NCBI GenBank assembly: GCA_001414345.1
Contig: LLCB01000129.1
Location: 62,001-126,000, forward strand
DNA length: 64,000 nucleotides
DNA from: Hymenoscyphus infarciens
Taxonomy: Eukaryota; Ascomycota; Leotiomycetes; Helotiales; Helotiaceae
Reading direction: 5' to 3'
Below the pieces are notes generated by a model, which saw only the letters and a program-made list of their open reading frames with translations, searched no databases and was not told where the DNA came from. Position 1 is the stretch's first letter, and each line of letters begins with the position of its first letter. Below are positions 39,301-49,660 of the stretch, piece by piece. Both the position numbers and the translations under genes were made by a program.

Positions 39301-39682
39301 TAAGAAGGAATTAGAATTAAGGTTAATCTAAGTACCTAGGAGGGCTAAAAAGCCGTCGATTTAAGAGATAAAAGCGTTAAGCGAAAGTGTAAGGATTAGA
39401 GTATTACACTAGAGAGTACTTGTAAAAGTTTATATATTAGGAAGTAGGTAGATAGTGTAGTAGTAGGTTAATTTACTATATTTATTGAATTTTTAGTATA
39501 TTAGTATAGAGAAAATAATAAATAAGGAAAATATCTTTACTAACTAGAATACCCCTGTTTTAACAGTTTTACTCTCTAAAAATAAGAGGTATAAAAACAA
39601 GGGGTATTCTAGGTATTATTTATTAATTAAGAGATATTTAAGGTATAAATCATTATTTAGAGGGTAAAATAGATAATTACCG
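36371..39682 (+). mobile_element. Mutator-like DNA transposon (MULE), 3.3 kb, RIP-damaged
   Basis: Terminal inverted repeats of about 150 bp (36371-36520 and 39533-39682), ends CGGTAATTAT...ATAATTACCG. The flanking 9-bp TAATAATAA on both sides has the duplication size expected for MULEs. The plus strand reads, with stops, like a MULE transposase: an FKGVFVTLGPLCNTTKY segment near 37340-37395, VLVITTTINTND near 37450-37490, and an LLLKEDEKLW-like segment near 37510-37540, matching the usual order of DDE-region motifs. A Glu/Gln-coding minisatellite lies at 39160-39237. Fewer lesions in the left third than in the gypsy elements suggest a younger insertion. Class II assignment is firm from structure; superfamily rests on TSD size and motif resemblance. 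Confidence 0.7.
39160..39237 (+). repeat. GAGCAG/AAGCAG minisatellite inside the MULE
   Basis: Imperfect tandem 6-bp units (GAGCAG, AAGCAG, with CAG-to-TAG variants) that would encode a Gln/Glu/Lys-rich stretch. Several units are now TAG, again C-to-T. Confidence 0.7.
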
Positions 39683-40011
39683 TAATAATAATAACCGAGC
39701 CCTGTCTAATATAGCTAATACTAAATAATAAGAGCTAAAAAGCTAAATATATAACCTCTAATCCTTTAGAAAGCTAAATATATAACATTTAAATCTTAAT
39801 CCCTTCTATATATAAATGTTAGATATTAATACCTTCGGTACTTCGCTTATATAAGTATCAGTTATTTATAATCTCAGCCTCAGGGGTATTAGAGGTATTA
39901 GTAGTACTTAGAGGTATCGGCAGTTTTACGAATACCGACAATTCAGGATAGTACTATTATATAATAAGTGCTATCACATAATAATCCAGGATAGTATACT
40001 ATCACATCTCT

Positions 40012-41414
40012 CTTTTATTCTTCTAGTTTATCTAGTAATAATATTAAGAAAGTAATAGAATTATAAGAATAAAAACATCTCGGTATATAATATTAAATAA
40101 GAAGAAGAGAGCAAGTTAATAGAGTTTAAATTATTATCTTATAATCTCGATGAAAAGTAGTCTTTTATATTTTATAATTTCAATATTTATATTTAAGATA
40201 TTATACTAATATTCTTTATTTACTAATAATAGTTCTAACTAATTACGTCTCTAAATATCTTTAAGATCCTTTTAATCGAAAGTAGTATTAAACGCTAGCT
40301 TTATATATTAGAAAGAATAATTATTATAAACCTTCTTAAATAATACTTTATTAGAATAAACTATATATTATAAAAAAGTATTTAAGTATTAGCTATACTA
40401 CTAGTACTCTCTCTTATACTTCAAGTATACTTATATCTTAAGTATAATAGTATAATACTATCTATAAAAGAGATACTAGATATATTAAGTATACTAGAAG
40501 TATTAGAAGTAAAAATAGATTATATATATATATATTAGTATATATAGAGCTATAGTAGTAGTAGTAAATTACTAGGTAGTAGAGTAGATAAAAGATATAT
40601 ATAAACATTTGAAGATTTAATCTCTAGAAGTCTAAATCTTTTCTTAGTAGTATATATTCTATTTATATATATACTAAGATAAATGAGGTTAAAAAAGAGA
40701 GAATTAAATCACTTTTAAATATATATATACTAAACACTAGTATATATTTAGAGTTAGTATATATATATATATATAAGCTAAACAGAGCCTAGAAGAATTA
40801 AATTTATTATATATAATATAGAGTTATTTTATAGCTAAGAGTACAAAGCCTTTATCTTAATAACATTTACTTAATATAAATAGTCAAAGAAGGTTAGAGA
40901 GTTAACTTAATCGTATAAAGTTCAGATATCAAGAATTTCATAGCTATTAGAATTAAAATTGTCGAATCGTCTAGGTGGGAGAAAACTTCCCTTTTAAAAG
41001 AATCTTTATATCACAATTTCAAATAGTACTGCGATTTTCCTGCGTTCAAGATCTCATTCCATTCCCTTCCTAAAAAGAGGAAAATAAACTAGGCGGAAGA
41101 GAGAGCAAAAAAGAAAAAGCTCCGCCACGAAAGACAACAGAAACAACGGGGATGAGCCGATTACAACAAATTTGTGTCCATGACGGACACGTATTATAGT
41201 CCCAAGTCTTCCCCCAATGGTTCATGATACTGTCAATCGATTAAAAACAAAAAACGCCGTTTGTAGAGGTCTTTCTCCACCCAACGATCCTAACTCCGAG
41301 ATGTCAGGAGTATCGAAAAAGGACGACAACCAAACTCCAGAGAAATATTGACAAGCTGTAACACTCTTAGTAAATATTCATGGAAATAGTGCTTGTATTG
41401 CGAAGGATTCTTAC
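40012..41414. other. AT-rich flank and transition to balanced DNA
   Basis: Unassigned AT-rich sequence to about 40.95 kb, then normal composition. No intact gene. The last 400 bases are the 3' flank of the minus-strand proline-rich gene. Confidence 0.4.
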
Positions 41415-42161
41415 CTAGAGTAGGAATTGGTGACATTTCACAAGCGGCGACAACGGAACTCCGAGAATTTCCTCTATTTTGATATTAGCATTGTAATAAA
41501 ACAGGAGGAGATGCGGAATACCTACTGTGATGATTCTGGCTCCGTGCTCAATATTATCACCCCGCAAACGAAGACGCCGAGCCAAAGCATATCTCTCGTC
41601 ATCAGAGGGACTGCGGTTGAGTTGGAAGGCAGCTTTCAGGGCATCCAATTGGGCGGGACTAACCGAAGTTGACCTTGTATCGTTGAGGGGGCGGCGGGCA
41701 AGCTGGCGGTGGGGGGCGGCAGCTGGTGGTGGAGGAGGTGGTGGTGGTGGTGGGAGAGATGGCGCTGGGAGGACAGGTGCTGGAAGAGGGGCGGCTGGCA
41801 GAGGGAGGTTGGGGCCTGCAAGCATTGGGGCAAGCACAATTGGTGCAGCAGCCTCTTCATCAGCAATTGGTGCACGGCCAAAAGCAAACATTGCATATAG
41901 CTCAGGATCAGAGCGGAATGGTAGGGCGGGTGGAAGAGGTGGGAGGGCAACGATCTACGATTTCACAACAATTGTTAGCATCCAGTTTCTCTAAGTTCAT
42001 AGAAATGGGTTTCTTTGATATGCGCGGCAAAGGAGAAAAAGAAGAGGAAGACTTACTGGAGGAGGAGCAGGAACGCCAGGGGCGGAAGGTAAAGGCTTGC
42101 GGCCAAAGAGCTCAGCTACGCTGGGTAGCATTACTGGTTCATTTGCTGCAGGTGCAGACAT
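41415..42161 (-). CDS. Proline-rich hypothetical protein
   Basis: ATG at 42161 (MSAPAANEPV), exon to 42057, intron with GTAAGT donor and TAG acceptor at 41955, exon 41954-41526, then a possible further intron (GTAGGT at 41525). About 180-190 residues. Features: an Ala/Pro-rich middle with a run of ten prolines, and a C-terminal helical part (SPAQLDALKAAFQLNRSPSD, then ERYALARRLRLR) whose spacing recalls the first two helices of a homeodomain; the WFxNRR third helix is not found, so this is only a resemblance. The end is uncertain: the frame without the last intron stops at 41415. No family recognised. Confidence 0.5.
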
Positions 42162-42915
42162 TTTGGAGATGGTGGTGGTGTGTGCAAGTTTTGCGGTCGG
42201 TGTGTGTAGAGGTTTATTGTCAGATGAGGGTTGGTCGTGATTTTCGTAATGTTTGTTTTGATTTTGGTTGGGGTATTAGCCGAAGGGCTAAGGGGGGGGG
42301 AGGAATTTCAGAATGTTCTTCCAACCCACGTGTTGTGGTCAGTGCACTTTCTAAATACAAACTCAAACTTGTCAGCCAGCAAATGTCAAGTAAGCTAAGC
42401 GTCGCCAAGAACCCCAAAAAGAGTCGCGGGTAAGCTATGCAATTACCAGTAAGCCAAATTTCAAAATTTCACGGGATTAGCTTCGACCTCAGCAACTCGT
42501 TGGCCTCAATCTGAGTATTTTGTTCGTGGTTCAGACCAAGATCTTATCTAGATCTTCCTGGCTGCAAGTGTGAGACCTGGTGACAACGAAATTCAAAACA
42601 AAATTTGCTATCAAATAAACCTGAAACATCTTCTTGACTTATACTTTTCCAGTTTTGAAACTCTCTGGAATGCGACAGAAAGAACACTGTTATGAACTTA
42701 TTGTTAGACTGTTTGGAGACAGCTTGAATGTCATTCAAACCCTGGGGGGGATTTTTGAACAGCACCAAAGTAGTCCCACGCTGCGAGCGGCGGCGAAGGA
42801 CAGAACAGGTTCAATTGGGTAAAATATAGATAAGAGCGGTAGCTCGTAACTAAGGTTTACAACAAGTCATTGCATTGACAGGAAACCATACTGGAATTCC
42901 CTTTAAAGGTCCCTT
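42162..42915. other. Intergenic region
   Basis: Promoter side of the proline-rich gene and upstream of the plus-strand hypothetical at 42916. A run of nine G occurs near 42292. Overlapping frames here look like antisense shadows. Confidence 0.35.
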
Positions 42916-43979
42916 TTGTTGGGAAATATGGCAGACTCAAGCCATTCATATGCGCTATCTATCACGGACGGACGAAGAGAACCTCAAGTGAACCCCTATC
43001 TACTCGCAATGAAGGAAGGGTTGGGCGTTGGATGTATCCTGAAGGGCCCGAGCGGGAGTGAGTTGGTTGAGTGTTTAAACCACCCATGGAAAGATGAGTC
43101 CTCTCGTATGTCGAACAATTTTTGTACTATCCAAAGGAAACAACCTTACAGGAAGCACCCACTGGTTGTTTTGGGTTTCTTGTTGGAAGCGGATTGTAAT
43201 ACAGGATTGAAGACGCTTTTGGTTGAATTTGCAAAAGTGAGTGCTGCGTGTAGTGAAATCGTGTGGGAAGTGCCACTGACACGCTCGCTATAGATCTCCT
43301 CATCTCAGAACGTGGAGGATGGAGCTGGAGGTCCAACCACCCCTATAGCCATCCGTCGGCCACATTATCCCACCCAAGATTCAATCTTAAATTACACTTT
43401 TGAAAAGAGTGGAGTTCGCCAGCCCTTCACCAAAAACAGCTGGATTTTATTGAAACATCGTCATACCGTACCATATTGGACGTGTTAGCCCCGCCGACAT
43501 ACGACTCGACGAAAAATCATATCTCAGACTTAAAGGGAAAGTGGCAAAGTTTGAACCAGAACCCCACAGATCTTCCTGGGAAAAAGTATGGATTCGAACT
43601 GAATATTTACGAGGGGCTCCACTAGCCACTAACGTACATGAAGCCAGGCTTTCAGATACCGAAGGTAGTTCCTCAGAGACAGAGAGCGAGTCAATGAAAA
43701 GTAGTCCAGGAACTACACCAAATACCAGTGACTCAGAAGAGGAAGATCTGGGTGATCCAAGAAGTAAGTAACGCACACATTCTTTTTGAAACCACTAACC
43801 ATTCTACAGGAAATTATCCGATTTCAACGCCTCCATTGATTGAGAAAGAACCACTCACCCCCAAGCAGCGATCGAATCCTGAGACGGCGAGAAACGTGGA
43901 AATAACCGAACACAGAGATCAAATCGATCACACCGTACTACGCAGCATCAAAGATATCATTTATTCCTGTTTTGGATGA
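42916..43979 (+). CDS. Hypothetical protein(s), acidic C-terminal region; exon structure uncertain
   Basis: Two coding stretches. 42916-43293 starts MLGNMADSSHSYALSITDGR and has no known domain. A second exon (open from about 43400, YHIGRVSPADIRLDEKSYL, then SDTEGSSSETESES and SDSEEEDLGDP) ends at a GTAAGT donor at 43765 and rejoins in frame after TTCTACAG to an exon ending at 43979 (NYPISTPPLIEKEPLTPKQR). The clean second splice and acidic Ser-rich composition support a real gene for 43.4-43.98 kb. Whether the first stretch belongs to it is unclear. No function can be proposed. Confidence 0.4.
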
Positions 43980-44419
43980 GAGAACGCGTAAGTAGAAACC
44001 GATACGGTCAATAAATCATAAGATTGACTTTGAATATACTCTATCAAGGCACTTGTCAAGTTCAACCCGAAGTACGTTGCTGCTTTCCAAGATCTTTGAG
44101 AGGAAACAGTGAGGCTGAGACGATGAAGTTTTAGAGAAGCTACACAATTATTCCCGCAATGAGAGCTCCTTTATTGAGGTGGGAGTGGTCCTGATTGAAC
44201 GACAAACTCACCAGAGGGATGTTGATTGTAATTTTGAGAAATACCCATTCCGCTATAAAATAACTAAGAAGTATATCGAACCAAGTCAAAAGGCCTTCAC
44301 GGATATCAGGATAGATTCTTCCCAAATAAGTGCCAATATAGCCAACGCCAACCCCAGGCCGGAACCTTTCAACAAAAACGCCAAATAAGAGGGGGTCTCA
44401 AAAACTCTATGGCCCGCAT
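43980..44419. other. Convergent intergenic region
   Basis: Lies between the 3' ends of a plus-strand and a minus-strand gene. Minus-strand frames here are hydrophobic (ALAILALIWEESI region, about 44300-44350) and could be an extra exon of the tail-anchored gene, but no good splice join was found. Confidence 0.35.
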
Positions 44420-45461
44420 TCACCACCTCCACCAAGTTATCAGACCAAATACCGCAGCAGAAACAACAACAAGAAGTGTCCCGGACCAATCATCAGAGCC
44501 ACCAGAACTATCGCTCTGTGCATGATTTGGAGTTGGCTGTCTATAAGTAGGAGTTGACTGTCGGTAAGTTGAAGGAGGTTGCCGAAACCCTGAAGAATGA
44601 AGACTTTGCCAAGTCTGGTGGCCATGGTGAGTCCGAGAAGTGTAGACAGGCGCGAGAGGAGGGGAATCATGATGTCTCCAATGTCTCGTCGGCACACTCC
44701 CATACCCGGGATATTCAACTACTGTTTCCCTCGCATGCTCAATCCTGGCAGATACAACAGGCGCAGGACGTATTTCTTGTAGCGGAGCTTGCGGATTCGC
44801 CAACGCCAATAGTCTTCTTTTAGCAGTCTGAGGTACCTCATCAGTCGGCTCGTAATCATCACCACCAAGGCCGAATTTTGCCATCAGCAGGTGGTAATCT
44901 TCTTTTCTTATTCGGGTTTTATAGGCTCTTTTCTTTTTGTTTCTTTCGAAGGAACGTAGAGAGGAGATAGGAACGGGGTAGATGTGTAAAGTGCTAACAT
45001 AGGATTGTTTATGTAAAACGCCCGACTCGAGGTGGAGCTGTGTGATATGCTCGTCGGGGGATTTCGAATGGAAAATTGGGAGCGAATCTTTGATATGTGG
45101 CCTTCGATGGGATCCTCGGATGTATCCGATGAGTGGGAGGGAGTCAAAGGAGGTTATCTATTTCAATAAATGTTGTTAGCGTGAACATCGAGACAAATTC
45201 TTCGAGGACGAGGATACTTACACAAGCAATGTCACAAATGAAGTCTCCTTGCTTTTGAGAACCCGGTTTTTGAGAAATTTTCAGAACAATGGCGGGATGA
45301 TTGTAACCTTCTAGGTCGAGCTCCGAGGGGTTTAAAGTGCATGATTGGCAACAGCATATTATGTCGTTGCCGAGTGCTTCTTTTAGAGGAAGCCATACTA
45401 TTGCTCCGACACATATATCACGTGCTTTGATGGGCGAACGATCTCGGCGTGATGAATCCAT
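44420..45461 (-). CDS. Conserved-looking hypothetical protein with C-terminal membrane anchor
   Basis: Two exons: 45461-45222 (80 codons, start MDSSRRDRSPIKARD) and 45157-44420, joined in phase by a 64-nt intron (GTAAGT donor, GCTAAC branch, AAATAG acceptor). About 325 residues. The N-terminal half has IVWLPL, a Cys pair region CCCQSC, GYNHPAIVLKIS and DIACITSFDSLPL, a layout seen in uncharacterised fungal proteins with a PemK/SH3-like beta core; the resemblance is weak. The middle is Pro/Arg-rich. The last 20 residues, WSGTLLVVVSAAVFGLITWW, form a single transmembrane helix, so it is a likely tail-anchored protein with the bulk facing the cytosol. A separate ATG at 44884 lies within the second exon and is probably not the start. 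Confidence 0.55.
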
Positions 45462-46851
45462 TACCTTGACAAACCAAGCTCGAGCTTATCTTCTTCCCTC
45501 GCTCCCGGCGATATATCCTTGGGATTGAGGCCGTGTAGATAATGTGAGAGATTAACAAGTGAGGGAAAAAGCAGAATAGCATTGAGATGCGATTTGAAGA
45601 CACTTTTAAGTGCCGCGAGGCTCAAGTGGTAATGATCCCGTTGGGGGTACACAACTTATGCAATAACACGAATGAGGAAATTCGGTAGGTGGTGTAGTGT
45701 GGTGTTGGCAAAACATATAGAATGATAGGAACTGATTGGTCTGCTTACAATGCGGGGGATGAGCGGTTGGGGTCGCAACTATGGCGACGCTGTAATGCAT
45801 GCACGAGATGCTAGGCATATTCCGTTGCAAAACAATTCGTTTCGGAATAATGCCAGTTTTCTTCATAGCAAATCCCTACCTAAAGTAAGAAGTGACCTTC
45901 ATAAGTCCCAAAAAGGCGATAGTTAAGGTGTAAAACCAAAATGCTAAGAAAATTCCATATTTTCGGGCTGGTAACTAAGGTGTATAAAAAAGGTTAAGAA
46001 TAATTGAAAAAACGTCTAACGAAAGAAAAGTGTATGGAAACCACATGGCTAACTCGTATAACAAATCTCTCTTATAAGGTTAGATTAATTGAAACCAATC
46101 TCCTAATGTGGTATACAATTTCCCATCTTACCCGAGACACCGTATTGTAGTATGGTCTATGATATGTTTATCTCATCCCCTAAAAAATACCTACAAAAGA
46201 ATCTGACGGCTAAGATTCTAACTCAGGGAAGTCTCCTAAGACTCTCTCTCGCCACAACTTTCCCAGGCTTGCAATTCTGTTCTAACGCAATCATCCCCTT
46301 ATGTGTCCGGGTCGCTGCTTGGCCTGCTGGGAGGCGAGAGGCTAAAATTGTGGTCGTGTGTATGGTGTGCCTCTTGCAAGGCATATTCTTCGGTCGCGTT
46401 TCTCGGTGGCTCGAAGGTCTAGGGGCAGAAGACCTCGCAGGCGTGGGGTTGACTAGAAATGACACGGAAAACTGATAGCATGCTGAGCTGCACCTTGTAG
46501 GTATCGATTGACGTCGTTTGATTGAAGGTGGCGAGATGAAATGAAAGTTGGAGAACGGGAGTTGGTCTTGGCCTTTCCCCGTTACTTCATGTCACGTCAC
46601 GTAAATATTTGCTATCAAAATCTCTTTCATATTCCTTTAACTATTTCCTAAAGATCTTTGCTTGCGGATGTTAATTTCTGGCGTTTTTTTTTGTTTCGGC
46701 ACGAGCGTTAGTGAGAGTAGATGATGTAGACATTAGACGTAGGTCTGTAAATTTTCTATAAATATTCGTAGATATCGCTAATTCGCACGAATACAAGAAC
46801 TACGAAGATATTTACGAGTAACTCTCTTACTACGAAAATAATTTTGGAAGC
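45462..46851. other. Long intergenic region, no supported gene
   Basis: The left part is the promoter of the tail-anchored gene. Open frames at 45606-45866 (minus) and 46152-46475 (plus) have no domain, no splice support and unlikely composition. The right part (46680-46850) becomes AT-rich. Confidence 0.4.
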
Positions 46852-47180
46852 ATGAGAATATCTCGAGGAATGAAGAGCTACTTGCTACCCTACTCCACGA
46901 GATGCTGTATGCCTTCATTGAGATCCATCGTTGTCGTCTATACCGACTCTCAAGGTTTACTTCATACTTGTAATAGAGGGCTTGGACATGTTACATTCTA
47001 TAGCCCTGCCTTTGCAGACTCTTTTGTACTAATGAAAGAAGCCTTAGAGCGTACCGTTAAATGGCCTATGGGTTAGACTCATATTAGGGAATGCATTATT
47101 GATTCCCTGTTTTATGACCAATAGCAAATCCACAGGTATAATTTAGCACCTGAATTCTTTAGTAGCCCTGATATATGAGG
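46852..47180 (+). pseudogene. Fragment of an unidentified gene with in-frame stops
   Basis: A frame from 46852 reads into GHVTFYSPAFADSFVLMKEA and ERTVKWPMG. After a stop at 47074-47076 it continues in the same frame (THIRECIIDSLFYDQ, NLAPEFFSSPDI) with further TAG/TGA codons. The coding-like composition across the stops suggests a decayed exon. I do not recognise the family. AT-rich DNA lies upstream. Confidence 0.3.
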
Positions 47181-47710
47181 TTAGAAGCTAAACATGGGCC
47201 ATTTGACTGTCCCAAGGCTTACCTTGCTCTTAGTTTATCAGATCTAGCAAGGGATGACGTGGCAGCCGACGAAGACTCTTAATTGTCAAATTTGATCTGA
47301 TAAGAGGAAACTCTACGACGATTAACAATTAAATACAATACTTCTATTACAACCACCCTTTTCTACAATAACAAAAGTAAAGTGAGATTTTGAATACGGC
47401 AATTTCAGTTCGTTTATGTCTATGTTCCTATGAGAGTTTTGATGATGGACGTGCAACCGATTGACAGTTACTATATTCCTTATCTGGTATTCCATTCTTG
47501 GAGGTAACAAGACGCAGTAGGGTTCACATTGCCTGATCGAGTCTAGGGGATATCACAAAAGCTATTATCAAAGCATGGTACGAGACGTCGCAAAAATCAT
47601 GCATGGCCGAGAGTGATACTTTAACATATACCTAGAGTATAGAAACTCCTCCGGTATCCTTCTTTGCTTAGTCTCTTATCCCCTCATTATCCCATACTTA
47701 TCAATAGTAC
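47181..47710. other. Intergenic region
   Basis: No supported gene. It contains the 3' flank of the SprT-like gene on the right. Confidence 0.35.
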
Positions 47711-48393
47711 TCACCAGTGTGTCTCAGTGAGGCCCTCCGGATTCCAGCCTCCAAGATTCGCCAAAAAGTCATTCTTCATATTCCAATGTTCATCTCGTGC
47801 CCGCCAACTTTCTACCTTCATAGCTTTTGAGACTGATGGTGGTATAGTAACCCAAACATGCCACTTCACGGATTTTCGCAAAGTGTCTTGTAATAATTTA
47901 GGAGAGTTTGCGAAAGGTGGTCCTGGAGTCAAAAAGTCAGTACATACTTTACTCTAGATGATCATGAGTCTGAGAATAAAAGAAAGGACTTACCGTGACA
48001 GCCCTTGCCCAAATGTCCCTGCGAAGCATGTTTGAGCTTCAGACCCTTATCCATACAGCAAGATTTCTAACAGTGATGTAAATCAATAAAAGCATGTACC
48101 ATTTCGTGCAAAAGAACCGAGATGAAGTACTCTTCGTAAGTACACATATATGCCTCAACCCGACTTCGACGCGCGATTTGGAGCCATATTTTCCTCTCAA
48201 ATCGGGAATAAAGACCATGAGAAGATTCCAATCCATCGAACTCAAGTCCATTTAGCCGCCGAAAGCTCACACCCTTGAGAATGCTTTTGAGTGATCCAGC
48301 AAAGAACCAATCATCACGTAATTCCATCCATGAATCAAGAAGTTGTTTCAGTCGGTCCGCTAACGATGCCATTGGGATTTCAGAAGACAACAT
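47711..48393 (-). pseudogene. SprT-like zinc metalloprotease gene with one in-frame TAG
   Basis: The first exon (48393, MLSSEIPMASLADRLKQLLD) runs into EEYFISVLLHEMVHAF, with the HExxH zinc motif (HEMVH) in the context usual for SprT/Spartan-type domains. It then meets TAG at 48069-48067. The same frame continues after the stop with a Cys-rich stretch and GHLGKGCHG, then a GTAAGT donor at about 47994, and resumes after CTCCAG at about 47929 with PPFANSPKLLQDTLRK to a stop at 47711. A CAG-to-TAG change would explain the stop. Alternatives are an unrecognised short intron or a genuinely shorter protein. About 185 residues would be left without the stop, so at best a minimal protease core; a third zinc ligand is not assigned. 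Confidence 0.45.
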
Positions 48394-49660
48394 CTCTTGG
48401 TATTTTGCCTTGAGAGGCGGTCAAGTCGAAATGATGTGACCTAAGAGAGAAGGAATGTCGTGGGGAGAATAGCAGCTGTATTAAAAGCCTCGATTAGGGG
48501 ATTCGAAATTGAAATCGTTCAGCGGTCTCGGGTGTTTGGCATCGATAGCATCGTCGGGGTTGACAACTCGGCAAATTCGTGCTTTTCGGTAGTTGAAAGG
48601 GACCAGACGTTGCATAAAGCTTTTCCAGAACCCGTAGACCTATCCTTTCTTGGAAGAGCGATGGGTGTGCTGTGTTTGGCTGGAGTTGGCCGTTGCTAGC
48701 GACTTGGTACCTCGAGAGGAGAAAGCGGTCTTAATGAAACTCCACATCGTTTTTTGATTAGTCAAAATCAACAACTCGGGTAATTCTGGTAATATCGAGA
48801 AGAGTGTTGTGGGAGAGCGTCCTGATGCGGTCTCTTTTAAACACTGCATTGTTCATTCATTGTGAGAGTGAATTCGCAAATGAAAATAGACATCCATGCC
48901 CTAGTCTACCACCACATTTTCATAGAACTTATCAATAGTAAACTGAGCTGTTCTTATATTTTCCCCACAAAACAGTCGAGCAGTCGCAAAAGACAGTGAT
49001 AAAAGTGCCTCCCTCTCTCTGGACTTTCCACTGAACAAACCACAATGTAAAAATTAAAAACAGTCAAGGTTTATTATAGCATCACCTTGCTTTTAAAACC
49101 TCATTCAAGATTTTTGGGGGATTTTTCTGAGCTCTTTAAGAGATATTGTTAGTGTTTTCGCCAAAGGGAAGAAATACGGGCATTTTTTGTGAGGTTGTAA
49201 AACAGAGGGCAACCGGCAACCACAGGAAGCCCACGAAATATAGGCTAGAAGGAGTGCAGTATAGGAGAATGAAACGGGATCGGGCCGAATAACCCGAGCC
49301 ACCCGAAGCGGGCTAGTTTTAGCGGACTCTTTTCCCCGCACCCGCTCCCCACCTCACGTTTTCTAGCTGAAATTGGCCGGGCAGGTTACTCCGTATTGTT
49401 TTTTGATATCTCCAACTTGTGAACAATTTCGTCCAGACTGCAACCACTCCCATCGCGCCTCTTTTGTGTCGAGTCCCAGCATTTCATGTATCGTTCTATC
49501 AGCCCGGTGCAATTCTCTGGTAGCCCGTCTCAAATTGCCCTTGGGCCTTGGCCTGTCATCCTTCTTCCCCTGCTGGAGTAGGAGGTTACATTGATTTTGA
49601 ATCGCCGTCAGTCCCCGCTGGCACTACGCCAACCACCCATTCGCGCGCAACATCGTCTTC
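48394..49660. other. Intergenic region, promoter of the Zn2Cys6 regulator on the right
   Basis: No supported gene. Small frames on both strands lack domains. Pyrimidine-rich and balanced DNA from 49350 onward is consistent with a long 5' UTR or promoter of the transcription factor gene. Confidence 0.4.

Larger units (their letters stand above)
20795..40006 (-). mobile_element. Gypsy element A (Ty3/gypsy LTR retrotransposon), containing nested elements B and a MULE
   Basis: Bounded by TCTCT on both sides (20790-20794 and 40007-40011). LTR at 20795-21287 (493 bp); the other LTR is 36193-40006, which is also 493 bp once the 3312-bp MULE and its 9-bp duplication are removed. LTR ends are TGTGATAG...CTATCACA or their C-to-T versions (TATAATAG...CTATTATA). 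The internal part on the minus strand (about 21288-28135, continuing at 35949-36192) is the inverted counterpart of element B: gag-like, protease, RT, RNase H, integrase, chromodomain. All frames are shattered by stop codons. Without insertions A is about 8.08 kb. Confidence 0.8.
36193..40006 (-). repeat. 5' LTR of gypsy element A, split by a MULE
   Basis: Left piece 36193-36370, right piece 39692-40006 (starting from 39683 if the duplicated TAATAATAA is counted). Joined, it equals the intact 493-bp LTR at 20795-21287. The intact copy has five TAA units at the break point; here four are on each side, consistent with a duplication of three units. Confidence 0.8.

Noticed and set aside
44286..44489. 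Hydrophobic minus-strand frame as an extra exon of the tail-anchored gene
   Set aside because: No donor/acceptor pair keeps the frame convincingly.
46152..46475. Plus-strand frame of 107 codons
   Set aside because: No domain, opposed by another frame of similar length, and biased composition.
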